Shown one piece after another: positions 32,262 through 41,300 of a stretch of 64,000 nt of DNA. The position numbers and the translations under genes were made by a program. A model generated the notes under the pieces. It had not been told where the DNA came from, ran no database searches, and saw only the letters and a program-made list of their open reading frames with translations. The stretch is from Streptomyces sp. CGMCC 4.7035 (GTDB lineage Bacteria; Actinomycetota; Actinomycetes; Streptomycetales; Streptomycetaceae): contig NZ_CP134053.1 in assembly GCF_031583065.1 (NCBI RefSeq), positions 5,373,001-5,437,000 of the forward strand, given 5' to 3'. Numbering within the stretch: position 1 is the first letter of the stretch; each line of letters starts with the position of its first letter.

Positions 32262-32864
32262 CATCGCCAGGGAGTGCAGGAAGCGCATCAGGGTCATCAG
32301 GACGTCGCGGCTGGAGGCCCGGCGCCGCGCGTCGCACTCCAGGATCGGGATCTCGTCGGGCAGATCGAGTGCCGTGCGGAGCTCGTTCACGGGGTAACGG
32401 GGCGCGTCGGGGAAAGAGTTGACGGCGACCACGAAGGGCACGCCGCGTTCCTCCAGGCGGCCGATGACATCGAAGCTGACCTCAAGGCGGCGGGTGTCGA
32501 GCAGGACGACCGCACCGAGCGCCCCCTCGAACAGCCCGTTCCACAGGAACCAGAAGCGCTCCTGGCCCGGGGTGCCGAACAGGTACAGCACCAGCTGCTC
32601 GGTGATGCTGATGCGGCCGAAGTCCATGGCCACGGTGGTGGCCGTCTTGCTGTCGGAGCCGTAGTTGTCGTCGACTCCGATGCCTGCCTGCGTCATGGTC
32701 TCCTCGGTCGTCAGCGGCCTGATCTCGCTGACGGAACCGACCATGGTCGTCTTGCCCACCCCGAAGCCGCCCACGATGACGATCTTGACCGCGGCCTGCG
32801 CCGTGTGCGGCAGGTGGTCCTCGGTCCGTGGGCCCGGGATGGTGTCAGAGCTTTTGAAGTCCAT
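32244..32864 (-). CDS. rarD: Conservon small GTPase-like ATP/GTP-binding protein (CvnD type)
   Basis: 206 residues. Ras-like/MglA-type G domain: P-loop IVIVGGFGVGKTTMVGSVSEI, switch region ending VAMDFGRISI, and G3 DTxG equivalent LFGTPGQERFWFLW. The NKxD box is replaced by VAVNSFPDA, as is usual for conservon GTPases. It works with the sensor-like RarA, roadblock RarB and DUF742 RarC as a membrane-associated switch resembling eukaryotic G-protein modules. The start ATG 32864 overlaps rarC by 20 bases. Its final codons lie in a 17-bp repeat. Confidence 0.92.
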   Translation of the reverse strand: MDFKSSDTIPGPRTEDHLPHTAQAAVKIVIVGGFGVGKTTMVGSVSEIRPLTTEETMTQAGIGVDDNYGSDSKTATTVAMDFGRISITEQLVLYLFGTPGQERFWFLWNGLFEGALGAVVLLDTRRLEVSFDVIGRLEERGVPFVVAVNSFPDAPRYPVNELRTALDLPDEIPILECDARRRASSRDVLMTLMRFLHSLAMTRARV

Positions 32865-33261
32865 GCATCACCGCTTCGAGGAGGGAACGGTCGGGCATCG
32901 CCTGCCGGACGATCGGGGCGCGTGCCTGGACCAGTTCGGCCGCCAGCAGGTCGGTGAGCAGGATGGTCACCACACTGAACGGCAGACTGAGGTAGGCCGA
33001 GATCTCGGCCACGGACAGGGGGGCCTGACAGAGCCGGAGCAGCGCCGACTGCTCCGGTGTGGCGGTGGGCGGTGGGTCGGCGCCGGCCACGATCAGGGTG
33101 ACCAGGTCGATGGGGGCTCGCTCGCCCCCCTCGGTCGCGCCGGTGAGGATGTACAACCGCTCGGGGTTCTTCTCCTCGCCCTCCTTCCCGCCGCCTGCTG
33201 TGACAGGCTCCGGCGGGGGCTGTTCCTGGGGGAAGCGCCGACGGCGTTGCGGAGGAGTCAT
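32845..33261 (-). CDS. rarC: Conservon DUF742 protein (CvnC type)
   Basis: 138 residues. DUF742 winged-helix-like protein: RLYILTGATEGGERAPIDLVTLIVAG, ALLRLCQAPLSVAEISAYLSLPFSVVTILLTDLLAAELVQARAP, and the C-terminal RSLLEAVMHGLQKL. The function within conservons is to bridge the sensor and the GTPase; direct activity is unknown. It overlaps rarB at its start and rarD at its end, part of a tightly coupled operon. Confidence 0.92.
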   Translation of the reverse strand: MTPPQRRRRFPQEQPPPEPVTAGGGKEGEEKNPERLYILTGATEGGERAPIDLVTLIVAGADPPPTATPEQSALLRLCQAPLSVAEISAYLSLPFSVVTILLTDLLAAELVQARAPIVRQAMPDRSLLEAVMHGLQKL

Positions 33262-33665
33262 ACGGTCTGCCCGTTGCGTCGCGGCGGACTCGTCAGGTGG
33301 TCGCCGATGCGGATGACGAGATCGCGCATGCGGTTGCTCATCAGACCGGCCTCAGCGACGGTGTCGGAGAGCACCGCGAGGTAGGCGTTGGCGCCGGCCG
33401 CCATCATGTAGAAGTAGCCGCCGTCGATCTCGATGATGACCATACGCATCCGGCCGTCGCTGTTCGGGATCTCGGCCGCGACCGCGCCGGCCAGGCTCTG
33501 CAGTCCGGCGCAGGCCGCGGCGACGCGGTCGGCGGCGTCCGGGTCACCGCCGTAGCGCGCGATGCGCAGACCGTCGGCGGAGAGCACCACCACCTGGTGG
33601 ACGCCCGGTACGCCGTCCGCGAGTTCCTTCAGCAACCAGTCGAAGTTGCCTCGCTGCTGGATCAC
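33258..33665 (-). CDS. rarB: Conservon roadblock/LC7 protein (CvnB type)
   Basis: 135 residues from GTG 33665, which overlaps the rarA stop as GTGA; the longer frame upstream is a shadow of rarA. The Roadblock/LC7 fold is seen in FDWLLKELADGVPGVHQVVVLSADGLRIARYGG and MVIIEIDGGYFYMMAAGANAYLAVL. Such proteins act as regulators or effectors of small GTPases, here RarD. It overlaps rarC by four bases. Confidence 0.92.
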   Translation of the reverse strand: MIQQRGNFDWLLKELADGVPGVHQVVVLSADGLRIARYGGDPDAADRVAAACAGLQSLAGAVAAEIPNSDGRMRMVIIEIDGGYFYMMAAGANAYLAVLSDTVAEAGLMSNRMRDLVIRIGDHLTSPPRRNGQTV

Positions 33666-35281
33666 TTGAAGTCCCCCTCGTCGTCGGCCTGGGCAGGGGC
33701 CGGCTCGTCGTTGGTGAATGCGTGCGGGTCGTCGGCCGGGGGCCCGGAGGAGAAGGCGTTCGGGTCCGGGTCGGCCTTGAGCCCGGCCATGAACGCCTCG
33801 ACCCACAGGCCGGGGGCGGGCTCTTCCTTCTCCGGTTCGGGCTCGGGCGTCCACGGGGAGTGCGTAGCGGCCTCGGCGGCCTTGGCCGCCGCCTCCGCCG
33901 CGGCGGCCTCCGCGATCCGCTGGCTGAGCGGGATCTTGACCCGGCTGCGGCGCTGCGGCAGGCCGTTCGCCGTCCACTCGGTGACCACGGGGACGTCGTC
34001 CTCCATGGAGAACTGCTCCGGGATCCGGGGCCCGGTGGTGGGGCGGCGCTTCTTGGCCTTGCGGTCGGGGCCTTCGACGCCATCGTTGTCCAGGGTCGGC
34101 ACGGAGGTGGCGCCGATGCCGTGGGCGAACCCGGGGGCGGGGTCGGTGGTCAGCATGTCGTTGGGGATGACGATGATGGCGCGGACGCCGCCGTACGCCG
34201 ACTGCCGCAGCGAGACGTGCATGTTGAACATCGACGACAGGCGCCCGACGACGGCGAGACCGAGGCGCGGGGCCTCACCGACCTCCTGGACGTCCCGGCC
34301 GGCCTGGGCCTCGGCGAGCCTGAGCTCGACCTTGGCGCGGCTCTCCTCGCTGAGGCTGATGCCGCCGTCCTCGATCTCGACGGCGATGCCGGTCTGCACC
34401 TGGGTGGCGGTGACGTGCACCTTGGTCTGGGGCGGCGAGTAACGCGTGGCGTTGTCGAGGAGTTCGGCCGTCGCGTGGATGATCGGCTCGACCGAGATGC
34501 CCTTGATGTTGACCTTGGCGATGGAGTGCAGCTCGATGCGGCGGTACTCCAGGATGCGGGACATCGCGCCACGCAGCACGCTGTAGAGCGGCACGGGCGC
34601 CGGCCACTGGCGGCCGGGGCGGCCGCCGCCGATGACGGCGATGGAGTCGGCGAGGCGGCCGATCAGCGCGGTGCCGTGGTCGATGCGCAGCAGGTCGTCG
34701 AAGACCTCGGGGTTACGGCCGTGGTCCTCCTCCATCTCCCTGAGTTCCTTGGCCTGCTGGTGGACGATGGCCTGGACGCGGCGGGCGATGTTGACGAAGG
34801 CGCGCTGCGAGGAGTCGCGGATCGCGATCTCTTTGTCGATGATGTCGAGCAGGGTGCGCAGCAGTTTCCGCTGCGGCTGGGGAAGTTGACGGAGTTCGGG
34901 GTGATCGTCGATGACCATGCGGATCACCTGTCGGGTGGGGACTCCGGCGTGCACCATGGGGAGCGCCCTGGACAGGATCTCCGTGCGGAAGAAATCGATG
35001 TCACTGTCCTGGGAGGCGATGCGCTGTTCCAGGTAGGCGCTCCGCTGCGCGAAGTCGGCGCGTAGAGCGCGGACGGTGCGGCCGTGCCGTACCGCCATGG
35101 CGATGACGGTGGTCACCAGGACCGTGGCGATGGCTCCGCTCCAACCGACAGCGATCCGGGCCGGTCCCGTCAGCACGGCGACGGCGGCCCCGGTTGCCGC
35201 GGCCATCAGTATGGCGGGCAGCAACAGCACGCGCGCGTAGGGAAGTTCACGGCCACCGGGAGGCGATTGAACACTCACCAT
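33662..35281 (-). CDS. rarA: Conservon sensor histidine kinase-like protein (CvnA type)
   Basis: 539 residues from ATG 35281, with AGAGGG upstream; the extension to 35401 has no support. Two N-terminal membrane helices (ARVLLLPAILMAAATGAAVAVL and IAVGWSGAIATVLVTTVIAM) have only a short loop between them. A long helical region follows, then a GHKL ATPase-like domain (HATAELLDNATRYSPPQTKVHV, VEIEDGGISLSEE, PRLGLAVVGRLSSMF, YGGVRAIIVIPNDML). A standard phosphoacceptor H-box is not evident. The C-terminal ~150 residues are charged, Ala/Pro-rich and probably disordered. It heads the rarA-E operon and probably passes a signal to the RarB-RarD switch. Confidence 0.92.
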   Translation of the reverse strand: MVSVQSPPGGRELPYARVLLLPAILMAAATGAAVAVLTGPARIAVGWSGAIATVLVTTVIAMAVRHGRTVRALRADFAQRSAYLEQRIASQDSDIDFFRTEILSRALPMVHAGVPTRQVIRMVIDDHPELRQLPQPQRKLLRTLLDIIDKEIAIRDSSQRAFVNIARRVQAIVHQQAKELREMEEDHGRNPEVFDDLLRIDHGTALIGRLADSIAVIGGGRPGRQWPAPVPLYSVLRGAMSRILEYRRIELHSIAKVNIKGISVEPIIHATAELLDNATRYSPPQTKVHVTATQVQTGIAVEIEDGGISLSEESRAKVELRLAEAQAGRDVQEVGEAPRLGLAVVGRLSSMFNMHVSLRQSAYGGVRAIIVIPNDMLTTDPAPGFAHGIGATSVPTLDNDGVEGPDRKAKKRRPTTGPRIPEQFSMEDDVPVVTEWTANGLPQRRSRVKIPLSQRIAEAAAAEAAAKAAEAATHSPWTPEPEPEKEEPAPGLWVEAFMAGLKADPDPNAFSSGPPADDPHAFTNDEPAPAQADDEGDFK

Positions 35282-35632
35282 GTATGCCCTCTGAGACGAA
35301 TCGGCTGGTTCGGGGGTGCTTGCGGATGAAAAGTGGGGGGTAGATACGGGACCGGACGGGGGTACCAATTGGATCTTCGATACGTTTGGGAACAGACGCA
35401 CGAATACACCTCAACTCGGTGCGTCGCGGGCGAGCTTAGTCCGACCGGATCATCGCTGTGTCATATTCAGCAAGCACCTGAAATGCCCCCCGACGCAGGA
35501 GTACGCTCGTCCCCATTTACACATTGAGCTTCTCTTCGCACACGCAGCGTTACGGCGTTCGGGCGTACGACAACGACCGCCCGGAAAGGTGAAAGCCCTT
35601 CCGCGAGGCGGTATTCGAGGGCGGGAGGGCCG
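35282..35632. other. rarA promoter region / rarA-tetR gap
   Basis: 351 bases without a gene. It is noticeably less GC-rich than its surroundings between about 35360 and 35560 and must contain the rarA promoter on the minus strand. The right part lies downstream of the TetR stop. I see no clear operator or hairpin. Confidence 0.5.
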
Positions 35633-36259
35633 TCAGATCCCGGCGATGCGCAGGGCCGCGTCCGCCGTCGCTTCGGCGAATACGGAGACCGGGCGCTCCG
35701 GGTCGGAACGGTGGACGAGGATGACACCCTCGATCAGACCGAAGACCAGATCGGTCCGCAGATCCAGCTCACTCTTGGCGAGCGCGCCGCCCGACCGGGT
35801 GGCGGCGAACAACTGCCGGTAGGCGTCCTTGAGTTCGGCCCGCACGGCATGGAAACCGGCGAAGCGCTCGGAGCGGACCTCGGGCAGCAGATAGAGACCG
35901 CCGAGGTTGTGCGGGCCACCGCAGAGCAGCTCCACATCGGTGCGGCACAGCTCCCACAGCCGGCCCTCGGCCGGGGCGGAGTCGTCGGCGAGCAGCTCGC
36001 GCGCGTAGGTCAGCGAGGGCGTGACGGTGGACTCCAGCAGCTCGGCGAGCAGCTCCTCCTTGCCGGAGACGTAGTGATACATGGACGCCTGCCGCATACC
36101 GGCCCGCTCGGCCACCGCTCGGGTCGTGGTGGCCGCATACCCCCGGACGGTGAACAACTCGGCGGCGGCCGCGAGGAGTTCGTCACGCGGCGACAGCCCG
36201 CTGTCGGGCCGCTGCGCCGCCCGCGGCCTGCCGACCCGCCGCCCACCACCGGTTCCCAT
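35633..36259 (-). CDS. TetR-family regulator, likely repressor of the DUF1989/carboxylase operon and APC permease
   Basis: 208 residues. The N-terminal helix-turn-helix is LLAAAAELFTVRGYAATTTRAVAERAGMRQASMYHYVSGKEELLAELLE. The C-terminal all-helical ligand domain contains LWELCRTDVELLCGGPHNLGGLYLLPEVRSERF. It lies divergent from the DUF1989-DUF1989-carboxylase-hydrolase operon. The palindrome TTTCTGTCG-N2-CGACAGAAA found before that operon and before the APC permease is of the right size for a TetR dimer. So it is the best local candidate to bind these sites; the effector would be guanidine, urea or a pathway intermediate. The regulator-operator link is inferred. Confidence 0.85.
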   Translation of the reverse strand: MGTGGGRRVGRPRAAQRPDSGLSPRDELLAAAAELFTVRGYAATTTRAVAERAGMRQASMYHYVSGKEELLAELLESTVTPSLTYARELLADDSAPAEGRLWELCRTDVELLCGGPHNLGGLYLLPEVRSERFAGFHAVRAELKDAYRQLFAATRSGGALAKSELDLRTDLVFGLIEGVILVHRSDPERPVSVFAEATADAALRIAGI

Positions 36260-36817
36260 GCGTTCGATCCTCGCACAGGACGCCGTACGGCGATCTCGGC
36301 GAGGGGGCGGGCACGGCGGGGGACGCCTGAGGCGACCGACGGGGCGGGGACGCTCGCGAACCCCATACGACGACGGCCGCGCCCGTACCCCCGCGCCGCC
36401 CTACCCGGCGGCCATGCACCACCCCACCCGGCAGTCACGCGCCGTGCGCCGCGCCGCCTCAACCAGCGGCCGCGCGCACCTCCGCCCCTCCGCCCCACCC
36501 GGCGGACGGCGCCGTGCCCCCCACCCCACCCGGCGGACGGCGCCGCGCCCCGCGTCACCCTGCGGCCACACACCACACCCCGCCTCACCCCACCCTGCGG
36601 ACACACACCACGCCCCGTGCCGCCGCCCCACCTGGCGGCCACGCACCACGCCCCGCGCCACTCCACCCGGCGGCCCGCGCCGCACCGCGCCCCGCCCCAC
36701 CCCGCGCCCACCCACCGGTGTTCCACCGGGCTCCACCCGGGTTCCTGGCCCCTCCGTGAGGGAGCGGTAACCGGGCAGCAACGCCCGGGACACCGCGGCG
36801 ACCCCGTCCCCGCCTAA
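36260..36817. repeat. Very GC-rich non-coding region with degenerate ~38-bp repeats
   Basis: From about 36480 to 36700 the phrase CACCC(G/T)GCGG(A/C)C, then CGC(A/C)CCACGCCCCGC, recurs five or six times with drift. Open frames across it on both strands are Arg/Pro-rich repeats with no supporting signals. I found no guanidine-type riboswitch core here. The likely promoters of the TetR gene and the operon lie at its two ends. Confidence 0.55.
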
Positions 36818-36837
36818 TTTCTGTCGGGCGACAGAAA
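36818..36837 (+). promoter_or_regulatory. Operator of the carboxyguanidine/urea operon
   Basis: TTTCTGTCGGGCGACAGAAA, perfect 9-base arms around GG, 38 bases before the first DUF1989 gene. The same arms occur in tandem at 27687-27726. Confidence 0.75.
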
Positions 36838-36875
36838 TAAGCACAACAGTCACCGGATCACCCGGAGGTCCCGCG

Positions 36876-37700
36876 ATGGCGACAGCGACCACCTACGGAG
36901 CACGCGACCACGCCAGGGCGCAGGAGGGCGCCCGTGCCGAGGCCATGCCCGTCGTGCCGGCGAGCGCCTGGCCCGCACCGCCCTGCGAGGCGGGCCACCT
37001 GGTGTGGGCGGAGACCGTGGCCGGCGGCAACTACACGCACCGGGTGCTGGCCCGCGGCACCGAGCTGCGCCTCACGGACCTGCGGGGCGAGGCCTGCGCC
37101 CATCTGCTCCTGTACGTCGCCGACCGGCCCTGGGAGCGGCTGAACGTCGCCGACACGGTCAAGGTGCAGTGGAACGCCTACCTCGGCGAGGGGCAGCTGC
37201 TCCTGTCCGACCAGGGCCGCGTCCTCGCCTCGGTCGTCGCCGACACCTCCGGCCGGCACGACGCGCTGTGCGGCACCTCCACGCTCGTACGCAACACCGG
37301 GCGGTACGGCGACGGCACCCCGCAGTCCCCGTCCCCCGCCGGACTCGAGCTGTTCAAGCTGGCCGCCGCCAAGAACGGCCTTCAGCCGCGCGACCTGCCG
37401 CCCTCTGTGTCGTTCTTCCAGGGTGTCGAGGTCCGCGAGGACGGCGCCCTCGACTTCACGGGCTCGATCGGCCCGGGCGGCAGCGTCACCCTTCGTGCCG
37501 AGCAGGACCTCACGGTGCTCATCGCGAACGTCCCGCACCCGGCCGACCCCCGCCCGGACTACATCAGCACCCCGCTGGAGGTCCTGGCCTGGCGCTCGGA
37601 GCCGACGCGCCCGGGCGACCCCCTGTGGGAGGCCACCCCCGAGGGTCGCCGCGCCTTCCTGAACACCGCCGAATTCCGTGCCGCGCGGGGGCTCGCATGA
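36876..37700 (+). CDS. DUF1989 protein, urea amidolyase-associated protein 1 / carboxyguanidine deiminase subunit
   Basis: 274 residues from ATG 36876, with CGGAGG upstream. DUF1989 domain: NYTHRVLARGTELRLTDLRGEACAHLLLYVAD, LLSDQGRVLASVVADTSGRHDALCGTST, then the QPRDLPPSVSFFQGVEVREDG block. The Cys/His residues in GEACAH, GRHDALCG are candidate metal ligands. Formerly called urea amidolyase-associated, this pair of DUF1989 proteins has been shown in other bacteria to form carboxyguanidine deiminase, which turns carboxyguanidine into allophanate. First gene of a four-gene operon; overlaps the second by four bases. Confidence 0.88.
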   Translation: MATATTYGARDHARAQEGARAEAMPVVPASAWPAPPCEAGHLVWAETVAGGNYTHRVLARGTELRLTDLRGEACAHLLLYVADRPWERLNVADTVKVQWNAYLGEGQLLLSDQGRVLASVVADTSGRHDALCGTSTLVRNTGRYGDGTPQSPSPAGLELFKLAAAKNGLQPRDLPPSVSFFQGVEVREDGALDFTGSIGPGGSVTLRAEQDLTVLIANVPHPADPRPDYISTPLEVLAWRSEPTRPGDPLWEATPEGRRAFLNTAEFRAARGLA

Positions 37701-38332
37701 GCACCGGCCGCAACGACACCGAGGGGCCTCGCATGACGAAGACCGTCGTTCCCGCACGCGCCGCCTGGTCGTCCGTCGTCCGTACCGGCGAGACGCTCAC
37801 CATCACCGACCTGCACGGCAACCAGGCCGTCGACTTCCTTGTGTACGACGCGCACGACACGTCCGTCCGCTACAGCGCGCCCGACACCATCCACGCCCAG
37901 GGCACCATCTTCCTCACGACGGGCAGTGTGCTGCTCTCCAATGAGCACACCCCGCTGATGACGGTCGTCGCCGACGACGTCGGCCGGCACGACACCGTCG
38001 GCGGCGCCTGCTCCAAGGAGTCGAACACGCTCCGCTACGGCCACCACACCTGGTCGCAGCACGCCTGCGTGGACAACTTCCTGGCGGAGGGCGCCAAGTA
38101 CGGCCTGGGCAAGCGCGACCTCGTCTCGAACATCAACTGGTACATGAACGTGCCCGTCGAGAAGGACGGCACCCTCGGCATCGTCGACGGCATCTCGGCC
38201 CCGGGCCTGTCCCTGACCCTGCGCGCCGAACGCGACGTGCTCGTCCTGGTCTCCAACTGCCCCCAGATCAACAACCCGTGCAACGGCTTCGACCCGACGG
38301 CCGTGGAGATGACCATCGGGGCGGCGCAATGA
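37697..38332 (+). CDS. DUF1989 protein, urea amidolyase-associated protein 2 / carboxyguanidine deiminase subunit
   Basis: 211 residues from ATG 37697 (overlapping the previous stop as ATGA). ATG 37733, with GAGGGG just upstream and closer to the usual family N-terminus, is a good alternative. The second DUF1989 copy: ETLTITDLHGNQAVDFLVYDAHD, HTPLMTVVADDVGRHDTVGGACSKESNTLRYG, and the KRDLVSNINWYMNVPVEKDG block. HDTVGGACS matches the GRHDALCG position in its partner, consistent with a heteromeric metalloenzyme. It overlaps the carboxylase start by four bases, so the operon is tightly coupled. Confidence 0.88.
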   Translation: MSTGRNDTEGPRMTKTVVPARAAWSSVVRTGETLTITDLHGNQAVDFLVYDAHDTSVRYSAPDTIHAQGTIFLTTGSVLLSNEHTPLMTVVADDVGRHDTVGGACSKESNTLRYGHHTWSQHACVDNFLAEGAKYGLGKRDLVSNINWYMNVPVEKDGTLGIVDGISAPGLSLTLRAERDVLVLVSNCPQINNPCNGFDPTAVEMTIGAAQ

Positions 38333-41300
38333 CCTTCGACACGCTGCTGGTCGCCAACCGGGGCGAGATAGCCGTCCGTATCATCCGCACCGCCCGCGAA
38401 CTCGGCCTGCGCACGATCGCGGTCTACTCCGACCCGGACCGCTCGGCACCCCACGTCCGCCTGGCCGACCAGGCCGTACGGCTGGGCCCGGCGGCCGCGA
38501 AGGAGTCGTACCTCGACCCGGACCTGGTTCTGAAGGCCGCGAAGGACACGGCCGCCGGGGCGATCCACCCCGGCTACGGTTTCCTGTCCGAGGACGCGGC
38601 GTTCGCCCGCCGCTGCGAGGACGCCGGGATCGTGTTCGTGGGGCCGACGCCAGGGCAGCTGGAGCTGTTCGGCGCGAAGCACACGGCACGGGCCGCGGCC
38701 GAGGCGGCGGGGGTGCCGCTGGCGCCCGGCACGGGCCTGCTCGCCTCCCTGGACGAGGCGCTGAGCGAGGCGTCCGCGATCGGCTATCCCGTGATGCTGA
38801 AGGCGACCGGTGGGGGCGGCGGCATCGGCATGTCGGCATGTCGCTCCGCCGATGAACTGACCGAGGCCTGGGAGCGGGTGCAGCGGGTCGCCGCCGCTTC
38901 CTTCTCCTCCGCCGGAGTCTTCCTGGAACGGCTCGTCGAGCACGCCCGCCATGTCGAGGTTCAGGTCTTCGGCGACGGTCACGGCCGCGTCGTCACCTTC
39001 GGCGACCGTGACTGCTCGCTCCAGCGCCGCAACCAGAAAGTGGTGGAGGAGGCGCCCGCACCCGGGCTGCCGCCTCACATACGAGGGCGACTCACCGCGG
39101 CGGCAAGCGACTTGTGCGCATCGGTCGGCTACCGCTCCGCCGGAACCGTCGAGTTCGTGTACGACGCGGCCCGTGAGGAGGCGTACTTCCTGGAGGTCAA
39201 CACCCGGCTCCAGGTGGAGCACCCGGTCACCGAGGAGATCTACGGCGTCGACCTCGTCGCCTGGATGCTGCGGCTGGCGCGCGGCGACCGTGACGTCGTA
39301 CAAGAGCCGGGGAACCCGCGCGGCCACGCGGTGGAGGCCCGCCTGTACGCCGAGGACCCCTCGCGCGACCACCGGCCCTGCGCGGGCCTGCTGACGCGGG
39401 TGGAGTTCCCGCAGGGCGTGCGCGTGGACGGCTGGATCGAGACGGGCACGGAGGTCACGACCGCGTACGACCCGCTGCTCGCCAAGGTGATCGCCTACGG
39501 CCCGGACCGCGAGCACGCGCTGCGGCGGCTGGACGAGGCCCTGGCCCGCACCCGCGTGGACGGCATCGAGACGAACCTGGGGCTGGTACGGGCGGCGCTC
39601 GCGGACCCGGACGTGCGGTCGGCGGCGCACTCCACGGCGACGCTGGCCGCCGTCACCGACCCGACCCCCCGCATCGAGGTCCTGTCCGCCGGAACCCTCA
39701 CCACCGTCCAGGACTGGCCGGGCCGCACCGGCTACTGGCAGGTGGGCGTGCCCCCGTGCGGCCCGATGGACGACCTCTCCTTCCGCCTGGGCAACCGGGC
39801 GCTGGGCAACGCGGCGGGCGCGCCCGGCCTGGAGTGCACGCTCCAGGGCCCGACGCTGCGTTTCACGCACGCCACGACGGTGTGCGTGACGGGCGCCCCG
39901 GCACCGGTGACCGTGGACGGCACGTCCGTCGCGCAGTGGGAGCCGGTGACGGTGCCCGCGGGCGCGGTCCTGGAGGTCGCGGCGCCCTCCGAGCACGGTC
40001 TGCGGACCTACGTGCTGTTCGCGGGCGGCGGCCTGGACGTGCCGGCGTTCCTGGGCAGCGCGTCCACCTTCACCCTGGGCCGGTTCGGCGGCCACAGCGG
40101 CCGGGCCCTGCGGACGGGGGACGTCCTGCACGGTGGCGCGGTGACGGCGGGCGCCCCGGTGCCGGCGGCCGACCGCCCGGACTTCACGTCGTCATGGCTG
40201 CTCGGGGCCCTGGAAGGCCCGCACGCGGCACCGGAGTTCTTCACCGAGGACGACATCCACGATTTCTACGCCGCCGAGTGGAAGGTTCACTTCAACTCGG
40301 CCCGGACGGGTGTACGGCTGGTCGGCCCCAAGCCGCGCTGGGCCCGCTCCGACGGCGGCGAGGCGGGCCTGCACCCGTCCAACATCCACGACACCCCGTA
40401 CTCGGTCGGCGCCGTCGACTACACGGGCGACATGCCGGTGCTGCTCGGCCCGGACGGCCCCTCGCTCGGCGGCTTCGTCTGCCCGGCGACGGTGGCGACC
40501 TGGGAGCGCTGGAAGCTCGGCCAGCTGCGCCCCGGCGACACGGTCCGCTTCCGGCCGCTGGCCGACGACGGCGTGCCACGGCCCGCGATCGTGGACGGCG
40601 GGGTGCTGGCCCGGGACGGCGATGTGACGTACCGCCGCAGCGGCGACGACAACCTGCTGGTCGAGTTCGGGCCCATGCAGCTGGATCTGGCGCTGCGGAT
40701 GCGGGTGCACGCGCTGATGGAGGCGGTGGCGGAAGCCGGCCTCGACGGCGTCAGGGACCTCACCCCGGGCATCCGATCCCTCCAGATCCAGACGGACCCC
40801 AAGCACCTCACACAGTCCGAACTCCTGGCGACCGTACGGAAGATGATCGCGTCGCTGCCGCCCTCCGGCGAACTGGTCGTCCCCTCCCGCACGGTCCACC
40901 TGCCGCTCTCCTGGGACGACCCGGCCACCCGCGAGGCGATCGCCCGCTACATGGCGGGCGTTCGGGACGACGCGCCCTGGTGCCCGTGGAACATCGAGTT
41001 CATCCGCCGCGTCAACGGCCTCGCGTCGGTGGAGGACGTGTACCGCACGGTCTTCGAGGCGGAATACCTGGTCCTGGGCCTGGGCGACGTGTACCTGGGC
41101 GCCCCCGTGGCCACCCCCCTGGACCCGCGCCACCGTCTGGTGACCACCAAGTACAACCCGGCGCGCACCTGGACCGCGGAGAACTCGGTCGGCATCGGCG
41201 GCGCGTACCTGTGCGTCTACGGCATGGAGGGGCCCGGCGGCTATCAGTTCGTGGGCCGTACGACGCAGGTGTGGTCGGGCTGGCAGCAGCGGGGCGCGTT

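Noticed and set aside
32014..32337. Open frames through the rarD-rarE minisatellite (GGQDM or SPHVL repeats)
   Set aside because: The 15-bp unit is a multiple of three without stops, so open frames arise automatically; no start signal or homology supports them.
36010..36770. Several 160-240-codon open frames between tetR and the DUF1989 gene
   Set aside because: They are translations of degenerate GC repeats (Arg/Pro/Trp/Gly-rich) and lack ribosome sites; they also overlap the TetR gene.
36260..36875. Guanidine riboswitch upstream of the carboxylase operon
   Set aside because: I looked for the conserved guanidine-I blocks and for paired ACGR hairpins and saw none; a GGGC-GCCC hairpin near 36771-36789 lacks the rest of the motif.
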